Source: JBGTLW01 sp041743835 (GTDB taxonomy: Bacteria > Planctomycetota > Phycisphaerae > Phycisphaerales > Phycisphaeraceae). From it: a DNA stretch of 17,481 nt. Positions within the stretch are counted from its first letter, which is position 1. Every line of letters starts with the position of its first letter. The notes beneath the pieces are model-generated. The model had not been told where the DNA came from. It was given only the letters and a program-made list of their open reading frames with translations, and made no database searches. The stretch lies in NCBI GenBank assembly GCA_041743835.1, contig JBGTLW010000382.1:1-17481 (forward strand), given 5' to 3'. This document shows, piece after piece, positions 6,210-14,460 of the stretch. Both the position numbers and the translations under genes were made by a program.

Positions 6210-8081
6210 ATGGCCATCCCCTCACGGACCACACAATTCGGCTTCTTCGGAACGCTTGGCGTCCTGGTCATCGGCGGGATGCTGATCGCGCTGTTCCTGC
6301 GGGCGCAGGACCAGGCCACGGCCGCCAACATTGTGTTCGGCACCGCGGTCGGGTTGGCGGCTGTGGTGCTCGCGTGGGGGGCGTATGCGTGGCGGGAGAT
6401 GCTGTTCTCGTCGGGCCTGCTGTCGCTTTACCTTGTGAAGTACGCGGTCATCCTTGTGGTGTCGGTGTTTATCGCGCTGGTGAGCGGTGGGCCGGACCTG
6501 GAGGTCATTATCCGCACCGTGGTCGGCACGTATGCCATGGCCACGCTGTTCCTGCTCGGGCTGTTTCTGATTCGGCTGGTGTTCCGCGCGGGGCATCCGA
6601 TCATCGGCATCGCGCGGACGACGGTGGACGAGGCGGTGCGGATGAAGGCCCCGCTGGTCATCATCGTGCTGTTGATCCTGCTGCTGCCGATGCTGCCGCT
6701 GTTCATCCCGCAAGAGGACCAGCTTCGCTACCGCATCCAGACGTTCCTCACGTGGTCGATGCTCATCACGAGCCTGTGCCTGAGCCTGATGACGATCTTC
6801 CTGGCTGTGGGCACGGTGACCTCTGAGATCCATAAGCGGCAGATCTTCCTCACGCTGACCAAGCCGGTCGGCCGGGCGCAGTATCTGGCGGGCAAATGGA
6901 TCGGGATCGCGTCGCTCAATGCGGTGCTGATCGTGGTCAGCGGGCTGGGCATCTACGCGTTTGCCACCTCGCTCGCGGCTCAGAAGGACGTCGCGGCCCG
7001 CAGCGGTTACGACTACCTCGCGGTGGAGGAGGGCGTCTTAGCCGCACGCCAGGCGGTCAAGCCCGTGCCCACCGGCGAGACCGGGCTGGCGGGACTCTTC
7101 AACCAACGCTTGGAGCGGTTGCGGCGTGATGAACCGGCGACCTATGGCCAACCCGGCAGCCCGGTCGCGGCCCTGCCCGATGACGTCCGCAACTCCGTCC
7201 AGCAGCAGGTCCTGCAACTGTGGTACACCGTCCCGCCACAGAACCGCACGGTCTATCGCTTCACCGGGCTGGTCGGCATCCCCGAGGGGGTCCAGTCCGT
7301 GCAGTTGCGCGTCAAACCCAAGCTCACCGGCTCATCGCCCGATGGCTTCGCGCGGTTCGCCCTGCGCGTCAACGACACGCCGTTCCCCAACGAACTCGCC
7401 CCGCCCGGCACAGACCCCTTCGCCTTCAAGTTCGCGGACAACAAGCACTACACCATCCCCATCTCCACCCGCGCGATCAACGAGCGGGGCGAGATCGACA
7501 TCGAGGTGTTCAACTTCCCGCCCGACCAGTCGAGCCTGTCCTTCAACCCCAAGGACGGGATCGAGCTGCTCTACCGGGTGGACTCGTTCGAGATGAACCT
7601 GGTGCGGTCCATGGCGATCCTCTGGCTTCGCGTGGCGCTGCTGGCGATGATCGGGATCGCGGCCAGCACGTTCCTGGGGTTCCCCGTGGCGTGCCTGGCG
7701 ACGCTGCTGTTCTACATGGCTGCCGCGGGCCACGGCTACATCGCTGAGTCTATCAGCTCCTACGGCGCCTTCCCCCGCGCCGAGCTGCCGGTGCTTGAGC
7801 GGATCGTCGGCATCCCGACGACGATCATCGACCAGTGGGCCGAGGGGAAATACTGGGACGGGTTCAAGGTGCTGATCCGGATGACCGGCTCGGGGTTCAT
7901 CGCGCTGATCCCGTCGTTTGCGGAGTACAACCCGACCCCGCTGCTGGCTGATGGTCGGCTGGTGTCGTGGTCGCTGCTTGGCCGGGCGTCGCTGTGGATC
8001 GGGCTGATCTGGACCGGGCTGATGGCGGTGGTGGGTTACCTGCTGTTCCGCGCCCGGGAGATCGCGCGGGTGATCGTGTAA
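6210..8081 (+). CDS. ABC-2 type permease with large extracytoplasmic insertion
   Basis: A 623-residue integral membrane protein, the likely partner of the ATPase at 4892. Hydrophobic segments lie near residues 12-31, 40-60, 73-92, 103-124, 147-167, 176-201 and 230-254. After these comes a soluble stretch of about 210 residues (255-466), then further membrane segments near 467-507 and 593-613. The segment around 203-232 (SEIHKRQIFLTLTKPVGRAQY and onward) matches the cytoplasmic coupling region of ABC-2 permeases, where a Pro-Val followed by a basic residue is typical. The insertion has alternating hydrophobic strands (for example 347-435) and looks like a beta-sandwich outside the membrane. 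It starts 85 bases after the ATPase gene. The substrate cannot be told from sequence. Confidence 0.88.
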   Translation: MAIPSRTTQFGFFGTLGVLVIGGMLIALFLRAQDQATAANIVFGTAVGLAAVVLAWGAYAWREMLFSSGLLSLYLVKYAVILVVSVFIALVSGGPDLEVIIRTVVGTYAMATLFLLGLFLIRLVFRAGHPIIGIARTTVDEAVRMKAPLVIIVLLILLLPMLPLFIPQEDQLRYRIQTFLTWSMLITSLCLSLMTIFLAVGTVTSEIHKRQIFLTLTKPVGRAQYLAGKWIGIASLNAVLIVVSGLGIYAFATSLAAQKDVAARSGYDYLAVEEGVLAARQAVKPVPTGETGLAGLFNQRLERLRRDEPATYGQPGSPVAALPDDVRNSVQQQVLQLWYTVPPQNRTVYRFTGLVGIPEGVQSVQLRVKPKLTGSSPDGFARFALRVNDTPFPNELAPPGTDPFAFKFADNKHYTIPISTRAINERGEIDIEVFNFPPDQSSLSFNPKDGIELLYRVDSFEMNLVRSMAILWLRVALLAMIGIAASTFLGFPVACLATLLFYMAAAGHGYIAESISSYGAFPRAELPVLERIVGIPTTIIDQWAEGKYWDGFKVLIRMTGSGFIALIPSFAEYNPTPLLADGRLVSWSLLGRASLWIGLIWTGLMAVVGYLLFRAREIARVIV

Positions 8082-8137
8082 GTGGTCAATGTGTGCGGAC
8101 GGCCGTGTGCCTGTAGAAATCGCCGCGTAGAGACGAC

Positions 8138-10354
8138 ATGAATAGAGACCGCTATATCCAACTCGGTGTGCTGCTGATGGCGGCGGTGCTGCTGCTGGGG
8201 TCGGCGGCTTTGATCCCGTCGATCACGGATCAGCGGCGTGACTTGCAGCTGAGCTATGACCCGGTGGTGGGCGGCAGCGTCCCGCCGGGCATCGCGCTGA
8301 TGACGACCGCGGCCGGGTCGTTCCGGGGCATCCTGGTCGATGCGTTGTGGTACCGCGTGGAGATGCAGAAGCGTGACGGCCAGTTCCACGAGGCGAACAC
8401 CTTGTCCGAGGCTATCGTCTCGCTCCAGCCGCGGTTCCCGCAGGTCTGGTCGTTCATCGCGTGGAACCAGGCGTACAACATCTCCGTCGGGACCTACACC
8501 GCCGACGAGCGGTGGGATTGGGTGTCCAAGGGCGAGCGCATGCTCCGCACCCGTGGCATCCCGTACAACCCCAACGCGGTGATTCTTTACAAGGAACTGG
8601 CGTGGATCTGGTTCCACAAGATCGGCGGGGGCACGGACGACTTCAACAACTACTACAAGCTGCGGGTGGCGCAGGAGTGGGAAGAGCTGCTGGGGCCGCC
8701 CCCGCCGGGCGTGGACCGCCAGATCGTCCTCTCGTGGTTTCGGCCTTTGCGGGATGCGGCGGACAGGTATTTCGTGTTTGGTCGGCCGTCGCACGAGATG
8801 GTGGCCCTGCTGGACACGCTTGAGGCGCAGGCCCCGGACGTGGCTGAGGCGATCACGCCGATGCGGGACATGGACGTGATCCGTCTGGGTGTGGCGTTGG
8901 ATCGGCTGCCCACCCGCCGGGGCTGGTCGCCGAGCGAGCCGGCGCTGGCGACGATCGAGCAACTGCGGGCGTTGACGGCCGACGCGCGGCTGCGTTCCGA
9001 GTCCGACCCGCTGACGCTGTTGTACCGCGACAAGCCCGAGGCCCAGCCGCTGATCGAGGCGATGCAGGCCAATGGGCTGGGCGTGGATGACGCGTCGATC
9101 ATGCAGACGGTGCGGCGGCTTGGACGCATGGCAACGCTCGCGCAGGTCATGCCGCCCGATCAGTTGTACGCGTGGGGGCAGCAGAATCTGGCGACCGAAG
9201 ACATGGCCATGCTCGGCCTGATGCTCGACCCGCAGCGCGATCCGCAGTGGCGCGCGGCCCTGCCGTTCCTCCGGGCGCGGGCGCTGGTCCGGGGCATGCA
9301 CATGGACCCGGGCAAGATGTACGACTTCATGGCGTTGTATGGCCCGCTGGATTGGCGTCACCCGGTCAGCCATTCGCTCTACTGGTCGAGGCTGGGCACC
9401 GAGCGGTCGGGCATCCTCCTGGACCGCACCAAGGTGGACATCCTCAACACCTACCGCGGCATCGTCCACGCGCTGCAGACCCTGTCGCACGAGGGACGCG
9501 TCAACTACGACCCGCTTGCGGACCGCGTGACCTATCAGCCCGACCCAAGGTTCATCGACTCGTACCTCGATGCCGTGGTCGAGGGCAAGTCGTGGGTCAC
9601 CGACACCGAAGGGCGGGTCAACTGGAGTCATGGCGTGCTGACCAGCTTCGAGGCTGGGCACGAGAACTTCTTGCAGGTCGCGGTGGTGTACGAGTACCTC
9701 TACGGCCGGGAAGCCAAGGCCCGGGAACGCTTCCAGGTCCTGCGCGATACCTACGGCGACCGGCCGCACAACGTCGCGTCGGGCCTCTACAAGCTCGACC
9801 TGGAGCTGTTCATCACCGCGCAGTACCTTGAGAACGGCGACATGAAGGACATGCGCCGCGGGTTCATCGATGGCCTGCTGTACCGCTCGTTCCAGGAGGG
9901 TTTGGCCCTGCAGCGCGGCGATGTCTTTGCCCGCTACATCACCATCGCCAAGGCCTCGCACGAGCAGTACAACAAGCTGCGCAGCAACCCCGCGTCCGTG
10001 GCGTATGCCGAGTCCGAGCGGCTGGCGCTCCCGGCGTTCGAGCAGCAACTGGTCCCCGATGCGTTTGCGCGCTATCTCAGTGAGCCGGGCATCCCGCTGG
10101 ACATGCGTTCGGTGGCGTACCGCTTCGCCCCGCCGGGCCTGCAACGGCTGACGTACCCGCGGTTCTCGGGGAACGTGAGCCGGCAGGTCCGCGAGTCCAT
10201 CGCCCAGGCGGGCAGGCAGAGCGTGGATGTAGATGCTCAGGTGATTATGGACCAGTGGTTCCCGCGTCCAGCGGGTGTGGAGCCGACCCCCGATGCATCG
10301 ACCCAGCCGCCCGTGGTGCCCGGCCCGGGGGGTGCGGTGATCGAGCGACAATGA
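8138..10354 (+). CDS. Membrane-anchored helical protein of unknown function, possibly TPR-like
   Basis: A 738-residue protein with one N-terminal membrane segment (residues 8-27) and a large, probably extracytoplasmic body. Residues about 60-185 are the most family-like part: FRGILVDALWYRVEMQKRDG, LQPRFPQVWSFIAWNQAYNIS, then WDWVSKGERMLRTRGIPYNP and YKELAWIWFHKIGG. The spacing of helices and aromatic residues suggests tetratricopeptide-like repeats, and I recall similar proteins in planctomycetes and Verrucomicrobia. The rest is also helical, ending in a Pro-rich tail from about residue 700. It follows the ABC-2 permease by 56 bases, so it is probably the third gene of that operon and may help the transporter or bind its substrate. 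No enzymatic motif is evident. The ATG has no strong Shine-Dalgarno site. Confidence 0.8.
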   Translation: MNRDRYIQLGVLLMAAVLLLGSAALIPSITDQRRDLQLSYDPVVGGSVPPGIALMTTAAGSFRGILVDALWYRVEMQKRDGQFHEANTLSEAIVSLQPRFPQVWSFIAWNQAYNISVGTYTADERWDWVSKGERMLRTRGIPYNPNAVILYKELAWIWFHKIGGGTDDFNNYYKLRVAQEWEELLGPPPPGVDRQIVLSWFRPLRDAADRYFVFGRPSHEMVALLDTLEAQAPDVAEAITPMRDMDVIRLGVALDRLPTRRGWSPSEPALATIEQLRALTADARLRSESDPLTLLYRDKPEAQPLIEAMQANGLGVDDASIMQTVRRLGRMATLAQVMPPDQLYAWGQQNLATEDMAMLGLMLDPQRDPQWRAALPFLRARALVRGMHMDPGKMYDFMALYGPLDWRHPVSHSLYWSRLGTERSGILLDRTKVDILNTYRGIVHALQTLSHEGRVNYDPLADRVTYQPDPRFIDSYLDAVVEGKSWVTDTEGRVNWSHGVLTSFEAGHENFLQVAVVYEYLYGREAKARERFQVLRDTYGDRPHNVASGLYKLDLELFITAQYLENGDMKDMRRGFIDGLLYRSFQEGLALQRGDVFARYITIAKASHEQYNKLRSNPASVAYAESERLALPAFEQQLVPDAFARYLSEPGIPLDMRSVAYRFAPPGLQRLTYPRFSGNVSRQVRESIAQAGRQSVDVDAQVIMDQWFPRPAGVEPTPDASTQPPVVPGPGGAVIERQ

Positions 10355-10569
10355 CGCTGGGCTTGCCCTGGCTTTTGCACGGGGATGCGGCTTCGCCCCA
10401 ATCGCAATGCAGCATGTTTTATCTCGGTGCAGGGTAGGCGATTGCGCGGGTTTTGGTGACGGTTCACGGATTCGACGTGACGTGTCCGATCCGTTAAAAC
10501 TACGCGACTCGGCACGTCGGCGTGGCGTGGCCAGATGTTTCAAGTATTCAACAGGACCAAGCGTAAGCC
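10355..10569 (+). promoter_or_regulatory. Intergenic region upstream of the DUF6785-like gene
   Basis: At 215 bases this is the longest gap in the right three quarters of the window, and it drops in GC near 10490-10560. It is the natural place for a promoter of the downstream operon. I see no clear terminator hairpin with a T-run, no convincing -35/-10 pair and no credible small gene here. Confidence 0.3.
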
Positions 10570-13098
10570 GTGAGTCTGCGTGCCATTATCTTCGGGCTTT
10601 TGCTTGGGTTGTTTGTCGCCGGTACGACGTACTGGAACGACGCGGTTATCCGTCAGACCTATCTGATCGGCAACCACTTCCCGATCGGGGTCTTTGGCAT
10701 CGTGCTCCTGATGCTGGTTGCGGGCAACCCGCTGCTTGGGTTTCTGCGCGATCGGCTGGGGCTGGGGCTGCTCGGGGGGCCTTTCAAGTCGGTGGAGATA
10801 TGCCTGATCGCGGCGATCGCGTTGGCGGCGTGCGGTTGGCCTGGGTCCAATCTGTACCGCGTGTCCACCACGATCCCCAGCCAGCCCCAGCACCTGATCA
10901 AGAATGAGGCCTCGTGGAAGGCCGCAAACGTCATGGCCTACGTCCCGGGCGGGTCCGCGACGCTGGCGCTGGGGCATGTGCAGGACTGGTCGGCGGTCGT
11001 CGATGGGTTGCGTGCGGGCGAGCAGGAAGACGCAGAGGCCCTGGACCGCGCGATCTGGAAGGCCATCCCCCCACGCTATGTGAGGACGGTGCGCGAGGTT
11101 GCGGGTGCCACCCCGACGCCCGGCCAGCAGGCGGATCTCCTGACGGTCCTCAACGACTATCTGATCGCGCCGCTCGATGATACCGGCGGGGCGTTCCTGT
11201 ACGAGTTGGCAGACCCCGCTTCCCTGCCCGAGTCGGTGAAAGAGGCGGTCAGCAAACGGGAGGCCCTGCTCGCGCGGGTGGCTGGTTTATCGCCCGAGGA
11301 TGCGGTGTTCCTGGCGGGGGAGCTGACAGGCGAAGCGCGGGCGATGGCTGAGCTTGCCAACCGTATGCTGCTGGTGGAGCGGTGGGGCGGCGCGTTGCTC
11401 CCGCCGCCGCCGGGCAAGGGTCTGCTGGTGACCGGCGGCCGGGCCGACCCGTTTGTGATCGACACGCTGCTCACCGGCCGACCGGTTGATCGACAACTGG
11501 GGCTGACGCAGTTGCCGTGGGAGGCCTGGTGGCCGACGATCCGGCTGTGGGGTGGGGTGGTCCTGTTGCTGGGTTTCGCCTCGTTGTGCATGGCTCTGAT
11601 TGTCCACCCGCAGTGGAGCCGGCGTGAGCTTTTGACCTACCCGATCGTCAAGTTCATGGAAGAGGCGTCGGAGCGGCAGCCCGGGGCGTGGTTGCCCGCG
11701 GTCGCCAGCAGCAAGCTCTTCTGGATTGGTGTGTCGGTGCCGGTGGTGCTGCACACGGTCAATGGCCTCAACGTCTGGTTCACCCAGCTTCCCGATATCC
11801 CGCTGGATTTCGACTTCGGTGCCCTGCGGAAGCTGTTTCCCAACATCAGCCAGGTGGCGGGCAACAACGCGTATTTCACCCCCAAGCTGTTCCTCAGCGT
11901 CATCGCGTTCTCGTTCTTCCTCAGCTCGAAGGTGTCGTTCAGCCTCGGCATCTCGCAACTGCTGTTGTTGATGCTCGGCGGGTTCCTGATCGCCACCGGG
12001 GAGACGCTCGACACCGACTACATCGCCGCGAAGAAGGCCAACCTGCTGCGGTTTGGTGCGTACATGGGGATCACGCTGATCATCCTTTACACCGGGCGGA
12101 CCTACTACCTCAATGTGCTGGCCAGCGCCGCTGGCCGCAGACGCGCGTTGGACACGCCCGGCTACGCGCCGTGGGCGATGCGGGGGCTGGTCCTGTGCTT
12201 CGTGCTGGCGGTGGTGCTGCTGGGGTCGGGGGGGCTGGGCTGGGTGATGGCGGTGGTCCTGGTGACTTTTGTGCTGGTGATCTTCCTGGTGCAGTCGCGC
12301 ATCTGTGCGGAGACGGGGCTGTTTTTCAATCAGGCGACCTGGCTGCCGGTGGGTATCATCACCGCCCTGTTCGGTGCCGAGGCGATCGGCCCGACGACGT
12401 ACATCGTGCTCGCCCTCGCCAGCACAATGCTCGTGGGCGACCCGCGTGAGACGCTGATGCCGTTCCTGGTCAACGCCTTGAAGCTGGGGGACCGCCCGGC
12501 CGAGCGCTCAACCCCCGGCCGTGTCGCGCCGTGGCTGGGGGTGATGATTGTGGCCTCATTCGTCGTCGCCGGGGCGGTCACGATGTACACCCAGTACAAC
12601 ACCGGCATCAATGCGAACGACGCCTGGTCACGGGCCGTGCTGCCGTCCATGCCCTTCCGCGAGTTGTCGAACATGACGCGCGAGTTGGCGTCATCCGGGA
12701 CGCTGGCAGAGTCAACCGCGGCGGCGGGCACCTCGGTCTTGACGATGATGCGGCCCGAGAAGGGTGCGCTGTTCTGGCTGTTGCTGGGGGGTGTGCTGGT
12801 GGTGGCGACGGCGGCAGCGCGGCTGCGGATCCCGTGGTGGCCCCTGCACCCGGTGCTCTTCCTGGTCTGGGGGACCTACCCGATCATCATGTTTGCCGCG
12901 TCGTTCCTGGTGGGCTGGGTGGTCAAGGCCGCGGTCATCCGCACCGCCGGGGCCAAGGGCTACCACGACGTCAAGCCCATCATGGTCGGGGTGATCGGTG
13001 GCGAACTGTTCATGGCCCTGGTGTGGATGGTCGTGGGGGCGGTCTATTTCCTGTACACAGGCTCCCCGCCTAAATCGTATTCGATCTTCCCCCGTTAA
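10570..13098 (+). CDS. Large polytopic membrane protein, DUF6785/DUF6784-like
   Basis: An 842-residue membrane protein. Segments near residues 5-22, 37-54 and 74-90 precede a soluble region (about 95-315). A long multi-spanning part follows, with roughly nine or more segments from residue 324 onward. The N-terminus (GTTYWNDAVIRQTYLIGNHFPIGVFG in outline: a Tyr-x-Asn pair, then a Gly-Asn-His-x-Pro motif) and the QWSRRELLTYPIV block at 348-360 match what I know of planctomycete proteins annotated DUF6785 and DUF6784, which loosely resemble oligopeptide-transporter-like membrane proteins. The function is not established. The start is GTG, with no obvious Shine-Dalgarno site. The next gene begins 35 bases after the stop, so this is likely the first gene of the downstream operon. 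Confidence 0.85.
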   Translation: MSLRAIIFGLLLGLFVAGTTYWNDAVIRQTYLIGNHFPIGVFGIVLLMLVAGNPLLGFLRDRLGLGLLGGPFKSVEICLIAAIALAACGWPGSNLYRVSTTIPSQPQHLIKNEASWKAANVMAYVPGGSATLALGHVQDWSAVVDGLRAGEQEDAEALDRAIWKAIPPRYVRTVREVAGATPTPGQQADLLTVLNDYLIAPLDDTGGAFLYELADPASLPESVKEAVSKREALLARVAGLSPEDAVFLAGELTGEARAMAELANRMLLVERWGGALLPPPPGKGLLVTGGRADPFVIDTLLTGRPVDRQLGLTQLPWEAWWPTIRLWGGVVLLLGFASLCMALIVHPQWSRRELLTYPIVKFMEEASERQPGAWLPAVASSKLFWIGVSVPVVLHTVNGLNVWFTQLPDIPLDFDFGALRKLFPNISQVAGNNAYFTPKLFLSVIAFSFFLSSKVSFSLGISQLLLLMLGGFLIATGETLDTDYIAAKKANLLRFGAYMGITLIILYTGRTYYLNVLASAAGRRRALDTPGYAPWAMRGLVLCFVLAVVLLGSGGLGWVMAVVLVTFVLVIFLVQSRICAETGLFFNQATWLPVGIITALFGAEAIGPTTYIVLALASTMLVGDPRETLMPFLVNALKLGDRPAERSTPGRVAPWLGVMIVASFVVAGAVTMYTQYNTGINANDAWSRAVLPSMPFRELSNMTRELASSGTLAESTAAAGTSVLTMMRPEKGALFWLLLGGVLVVATAAARLRIPWWPLHPVLFLVWGTYPIIMFAASFLVGWVVKAAVIRTAGAKGYHDVKPIMVGVIGGELFMALVWMVVGAVYFLYTGSPPKSYSIFPR

Positions 13099-13108
13099 CC
13101 CCACGGAC

Positions 13109-13126
13109 GGCCGACAACCCTCGGCC
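13109..13126. other. Small stem-loop between the DUF6785-like gene and the next gene
   Basis: GGCCGA at 13109-13114 and TCGGCC at 13121-13126 form a six-base stem with a CAACCC loop. No T-run follows, so it is not a typical terminator. It could affect mRNA processing or translation of the next gene, whose GTG lies seven bases downstream. Confidence 0.35.
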
Positions 13127-13133
13127 AGACGAC

Positions 13134-14063
13134 GTGAGACTGATGACCCGACCAGCATGTGACCAACTCATCGAATGGCTCGGGCTGCGCCTGCGCGTGC
13201 CGGGCGACTGGGAGATCGTGCGTCACAGCCTGGGCACGCTCAAGGGCGGCATCACGTTTGTGGACCGCCGCAAGCAGCGTCTGCAGCTGCGGTGGACCCG
13301 GTGCAAGAAGCCGCCCCTGGTCGAGAAGATGCTCAGCGACCACACCTCGCGTCAGTTGCGGGATGAGCCGGACGCGCTGATCGAGCCTTTTGTCTTCGGC
13401 CAATGGTCCGGGCGGTCGCGCGTCATGGGCGGCGGGGTCACACTGACCCGAGCCGCGTGGTACGACGTGGGCGACCGTGTGCTGATTGAAGCGATCCTCA
13501 GCCACCGCGACGACGAACAGATGCTGCGCGATGAGCTGCTCTCGTCGATCGAGCTGGCCGAGCCGATGGACTTTGCCACCCGGTGGCGTGCGTTTGGATT
13601 CGCGGCCCAGTGCCCGGCCGACTTCCGCGCGGTGACCGCGACCATCAACGCCGGGGAAGCCACGCTGGTGTTTCACCAGCTCGACAAGCCCGGCGGGGAG
13701 AAACCCCGAGCCGGGCGTGGTACGCTGGCGCGCATGGGCATGGCTGATGGATGGTTCATGGGCAACCTGCAACGGCTCCTCGAAGCGCAACACCCGAAGG
13801 TGACCTTCGATTGCACCGAGGTGGTGCTCGACGAACTGGTCACCGGCGGGCAGCGCGCCACAGCCCTGCGCGCGACGAGCCTCGAGCCCGGCCCCCGGAT
13901 CAAGAAGCTGGCCGGCCGCCTGCGCACACGCCGCGACCTGCTCTGGCACGACGCAGATGCCAATGCTGTGTTCCACATCCACACGCTGAGCTACGAGAAG
14001 GCCCCGGTGGACCCGACCGACTTCCGCCTCCAGCCCGCGAAGGAGGCCGACCTTGCCGCGTAG
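13134..14063 (+). CDS. Protein of unknown function with two duplicated domains
   Basis: A 309-residue soluble protein with no signal peptide or membrane segment. I do not recognise a named family. It appears to be an internal duplication. LGLRLRVPGDWEI with GGITF and LQLRW (residues 16-54) aligns with FGFAAQCPADFRA with GEATLVF (154-180). AAWYDVGDRVLIEAILS (107-123) aligns with LLWHDADANAVFHIHTLS (269-286). The pattern of a short strand, P-x-D-W/F, then G and alternating strands recalls Mog1/PsbP/DcrB-like folds, but that is only a suggestion. The start is GTG at 13134; ATG at 13143 in frame is an alternative. Its end overlaps the next gene by 11 bases, so the two are probably translated together. 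The tight link to the PqqD-like gene suggests a shared function. Confidence 0.78.
   Translation: MRLMTRPACDQLIEWLGLRLRVPGDWEIVRHSLGTLKGGITFVDRRKQRLQLRWTRCKKPPLVEKMLSDHTSRQLRDEPDALIEPFVFGQWSGRSRVMGGGVTLTRAAWYDVGDRVLIEAILSHRDDEQMLRDELLSSIELAEPMDFATRWRAFGFAAQCPADFRAVTATINAGEATLVFHQLDKPGGEKPRAGRGTLARMGMADGWFMGNLQRLLEAQHPKVTFDCTEVVLDELVTGGQRATALRATSLEPGPRIKKLAGRLRTRRDLLWHDADANAVFHIHTLSYEKAPVDPTDFRLQPAKEADLAA
13688..13716. repeat. Strong hairpin inside the duplicated-domain gene
   Basis: GCCCGGC-GGGG at 13688-13698 pairs with CCCC-GA-GCCGGGC at 13704-13716, with an AGAAA loop and a two-base bulge. It encodes the Pro/Gly/Lys-rich loop at residues 185-194, which has no counterpart in the first domain copy. 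Confidence 0.4.
14041..14046 (+). promoter_or_regulatory. Shine-Dalgarno site deciding a TTG start
   Basis: AGGAGG lies six bases before the TTG at 14053, within the end of the preceding gene. This makes the TTG the best start for the PqqD-like gene: its frame opens there, and no ATG or GTG precedes the conserved part at suitable spacing. Confidence 0.75.
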
Positions 14064-14460
14064 GCCCAAACCCCAACGCATCAGCCTCGAAGCGCTGCTC
14101 GAAGCCATCCCCGTGTGCAACCGCGCAGCGCGGGTCGAGAAGAACGGCCAGGAGGTCGTGGTCTATCTCCCCATCCGCCCGCGATGGTGGATGAAGCCGC
14201 CCTTCAGTTGGGCGCTGCCCTACCGCGATGAGCGCGGGGTCGCGCTGGATAAGCTGGGCGCCGAGGTGTACGCCGCGGTCAACGGCAGGCGGACGGTGGA
14301 GCAGATCGTCGAGTCGTTCGCTAAGACCCACCGCCTGCGATTTCACGAGGCCCGGCTTGCGGTGATGCAGTTCCTGCGCATGCTCGCGGAACGCAACATC
14401 ATCGTGCTCGCGGTGCCCGACACCGAGGCCGGCCTATCAGCTCAGGAGGACGCCCGTTGA
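14053..14460 (+). CDS. PqqD-like (RRE-fold) protein
   Basis: A 135-residue cytoplasmic protein starting at TTG. Residues about 20-120 match the PqqD family. A predicted strand region (ARVEKNGQEVVVYLPI) is followed by VALDKLGAEVYAAVNGRRTVEQIVESFA, the family hallmark of Leu-Asp, Gly, an acidic-hydrophobic helix and Gly-x-x-Thr-hydrophobic. A final helix FLRMLAERNIIVLAV completes the fold. PqqD and RRE domains bind leader peptides for modifying enzymes, but many stand-alone relatives are of unknown role. The family is usually about 90 residues, so this has extra N- and C-terminal tails and an inserted Trp/Pro-rich stretch (RPRWWMKPPFSW, 43-54). It overlaps the gene before (11 bases) and after (4 bases). 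No radical SAM or precursor gene is seen nearby. Confidence 0.85.
   Translation: MPRRPKPQRISLEALLEAIPVCNRAARVEKNGQEVVVYLPIRPRWWMKPPFSWALPYRDERGVALDKLGAEVYAAVNGRRTVEQIVESFAKTHRLRFHEARLAVMQFLRMLAERNIIVLAVPDTEAGLSAQEDAR
14444..14449 (+). promoter_or_regulatory. Shine-Dalgarno site for the TTG start of the FtsX-like permease
   Basis: AGGAGG lies seven bases before the TTG at 14457. The TTG overlaps the TGA stop of the PqqD-like gene as TTGA, consistent with translational coupling. Confidence 0.75.

Noticed and set aside
4886..6343. A 485-residue open frame on the minus strand
   Set aside because: It is antisense to the ABC ATPase, whose Walker and signature motifs are complete. It is a third-position GC artefact.
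8036..10543. An 835-residue open frame on the minus strand
   Set aside because: It lies antisense to the 738-residue gene, is rich in Arg, His and Pro as expected for a GC-rich shadow frame, and has no domain or signal. The plus strand frame has a membrane anchor and family-like motifs.
10355..10569. A possible RiPP precursor gene before the DUF6785-like gene
   Set aside because: No short frame here has a start with a Shine-Dalgarno site and a leader/core-like composition. Small frames are random.
13095..14120. A 341-residue minus-strand frame opposite the 309-residue gene
   Set aside because: The plus-strand gene shows internal duplication, gene overlap and operon context. The minus frame has none of these.
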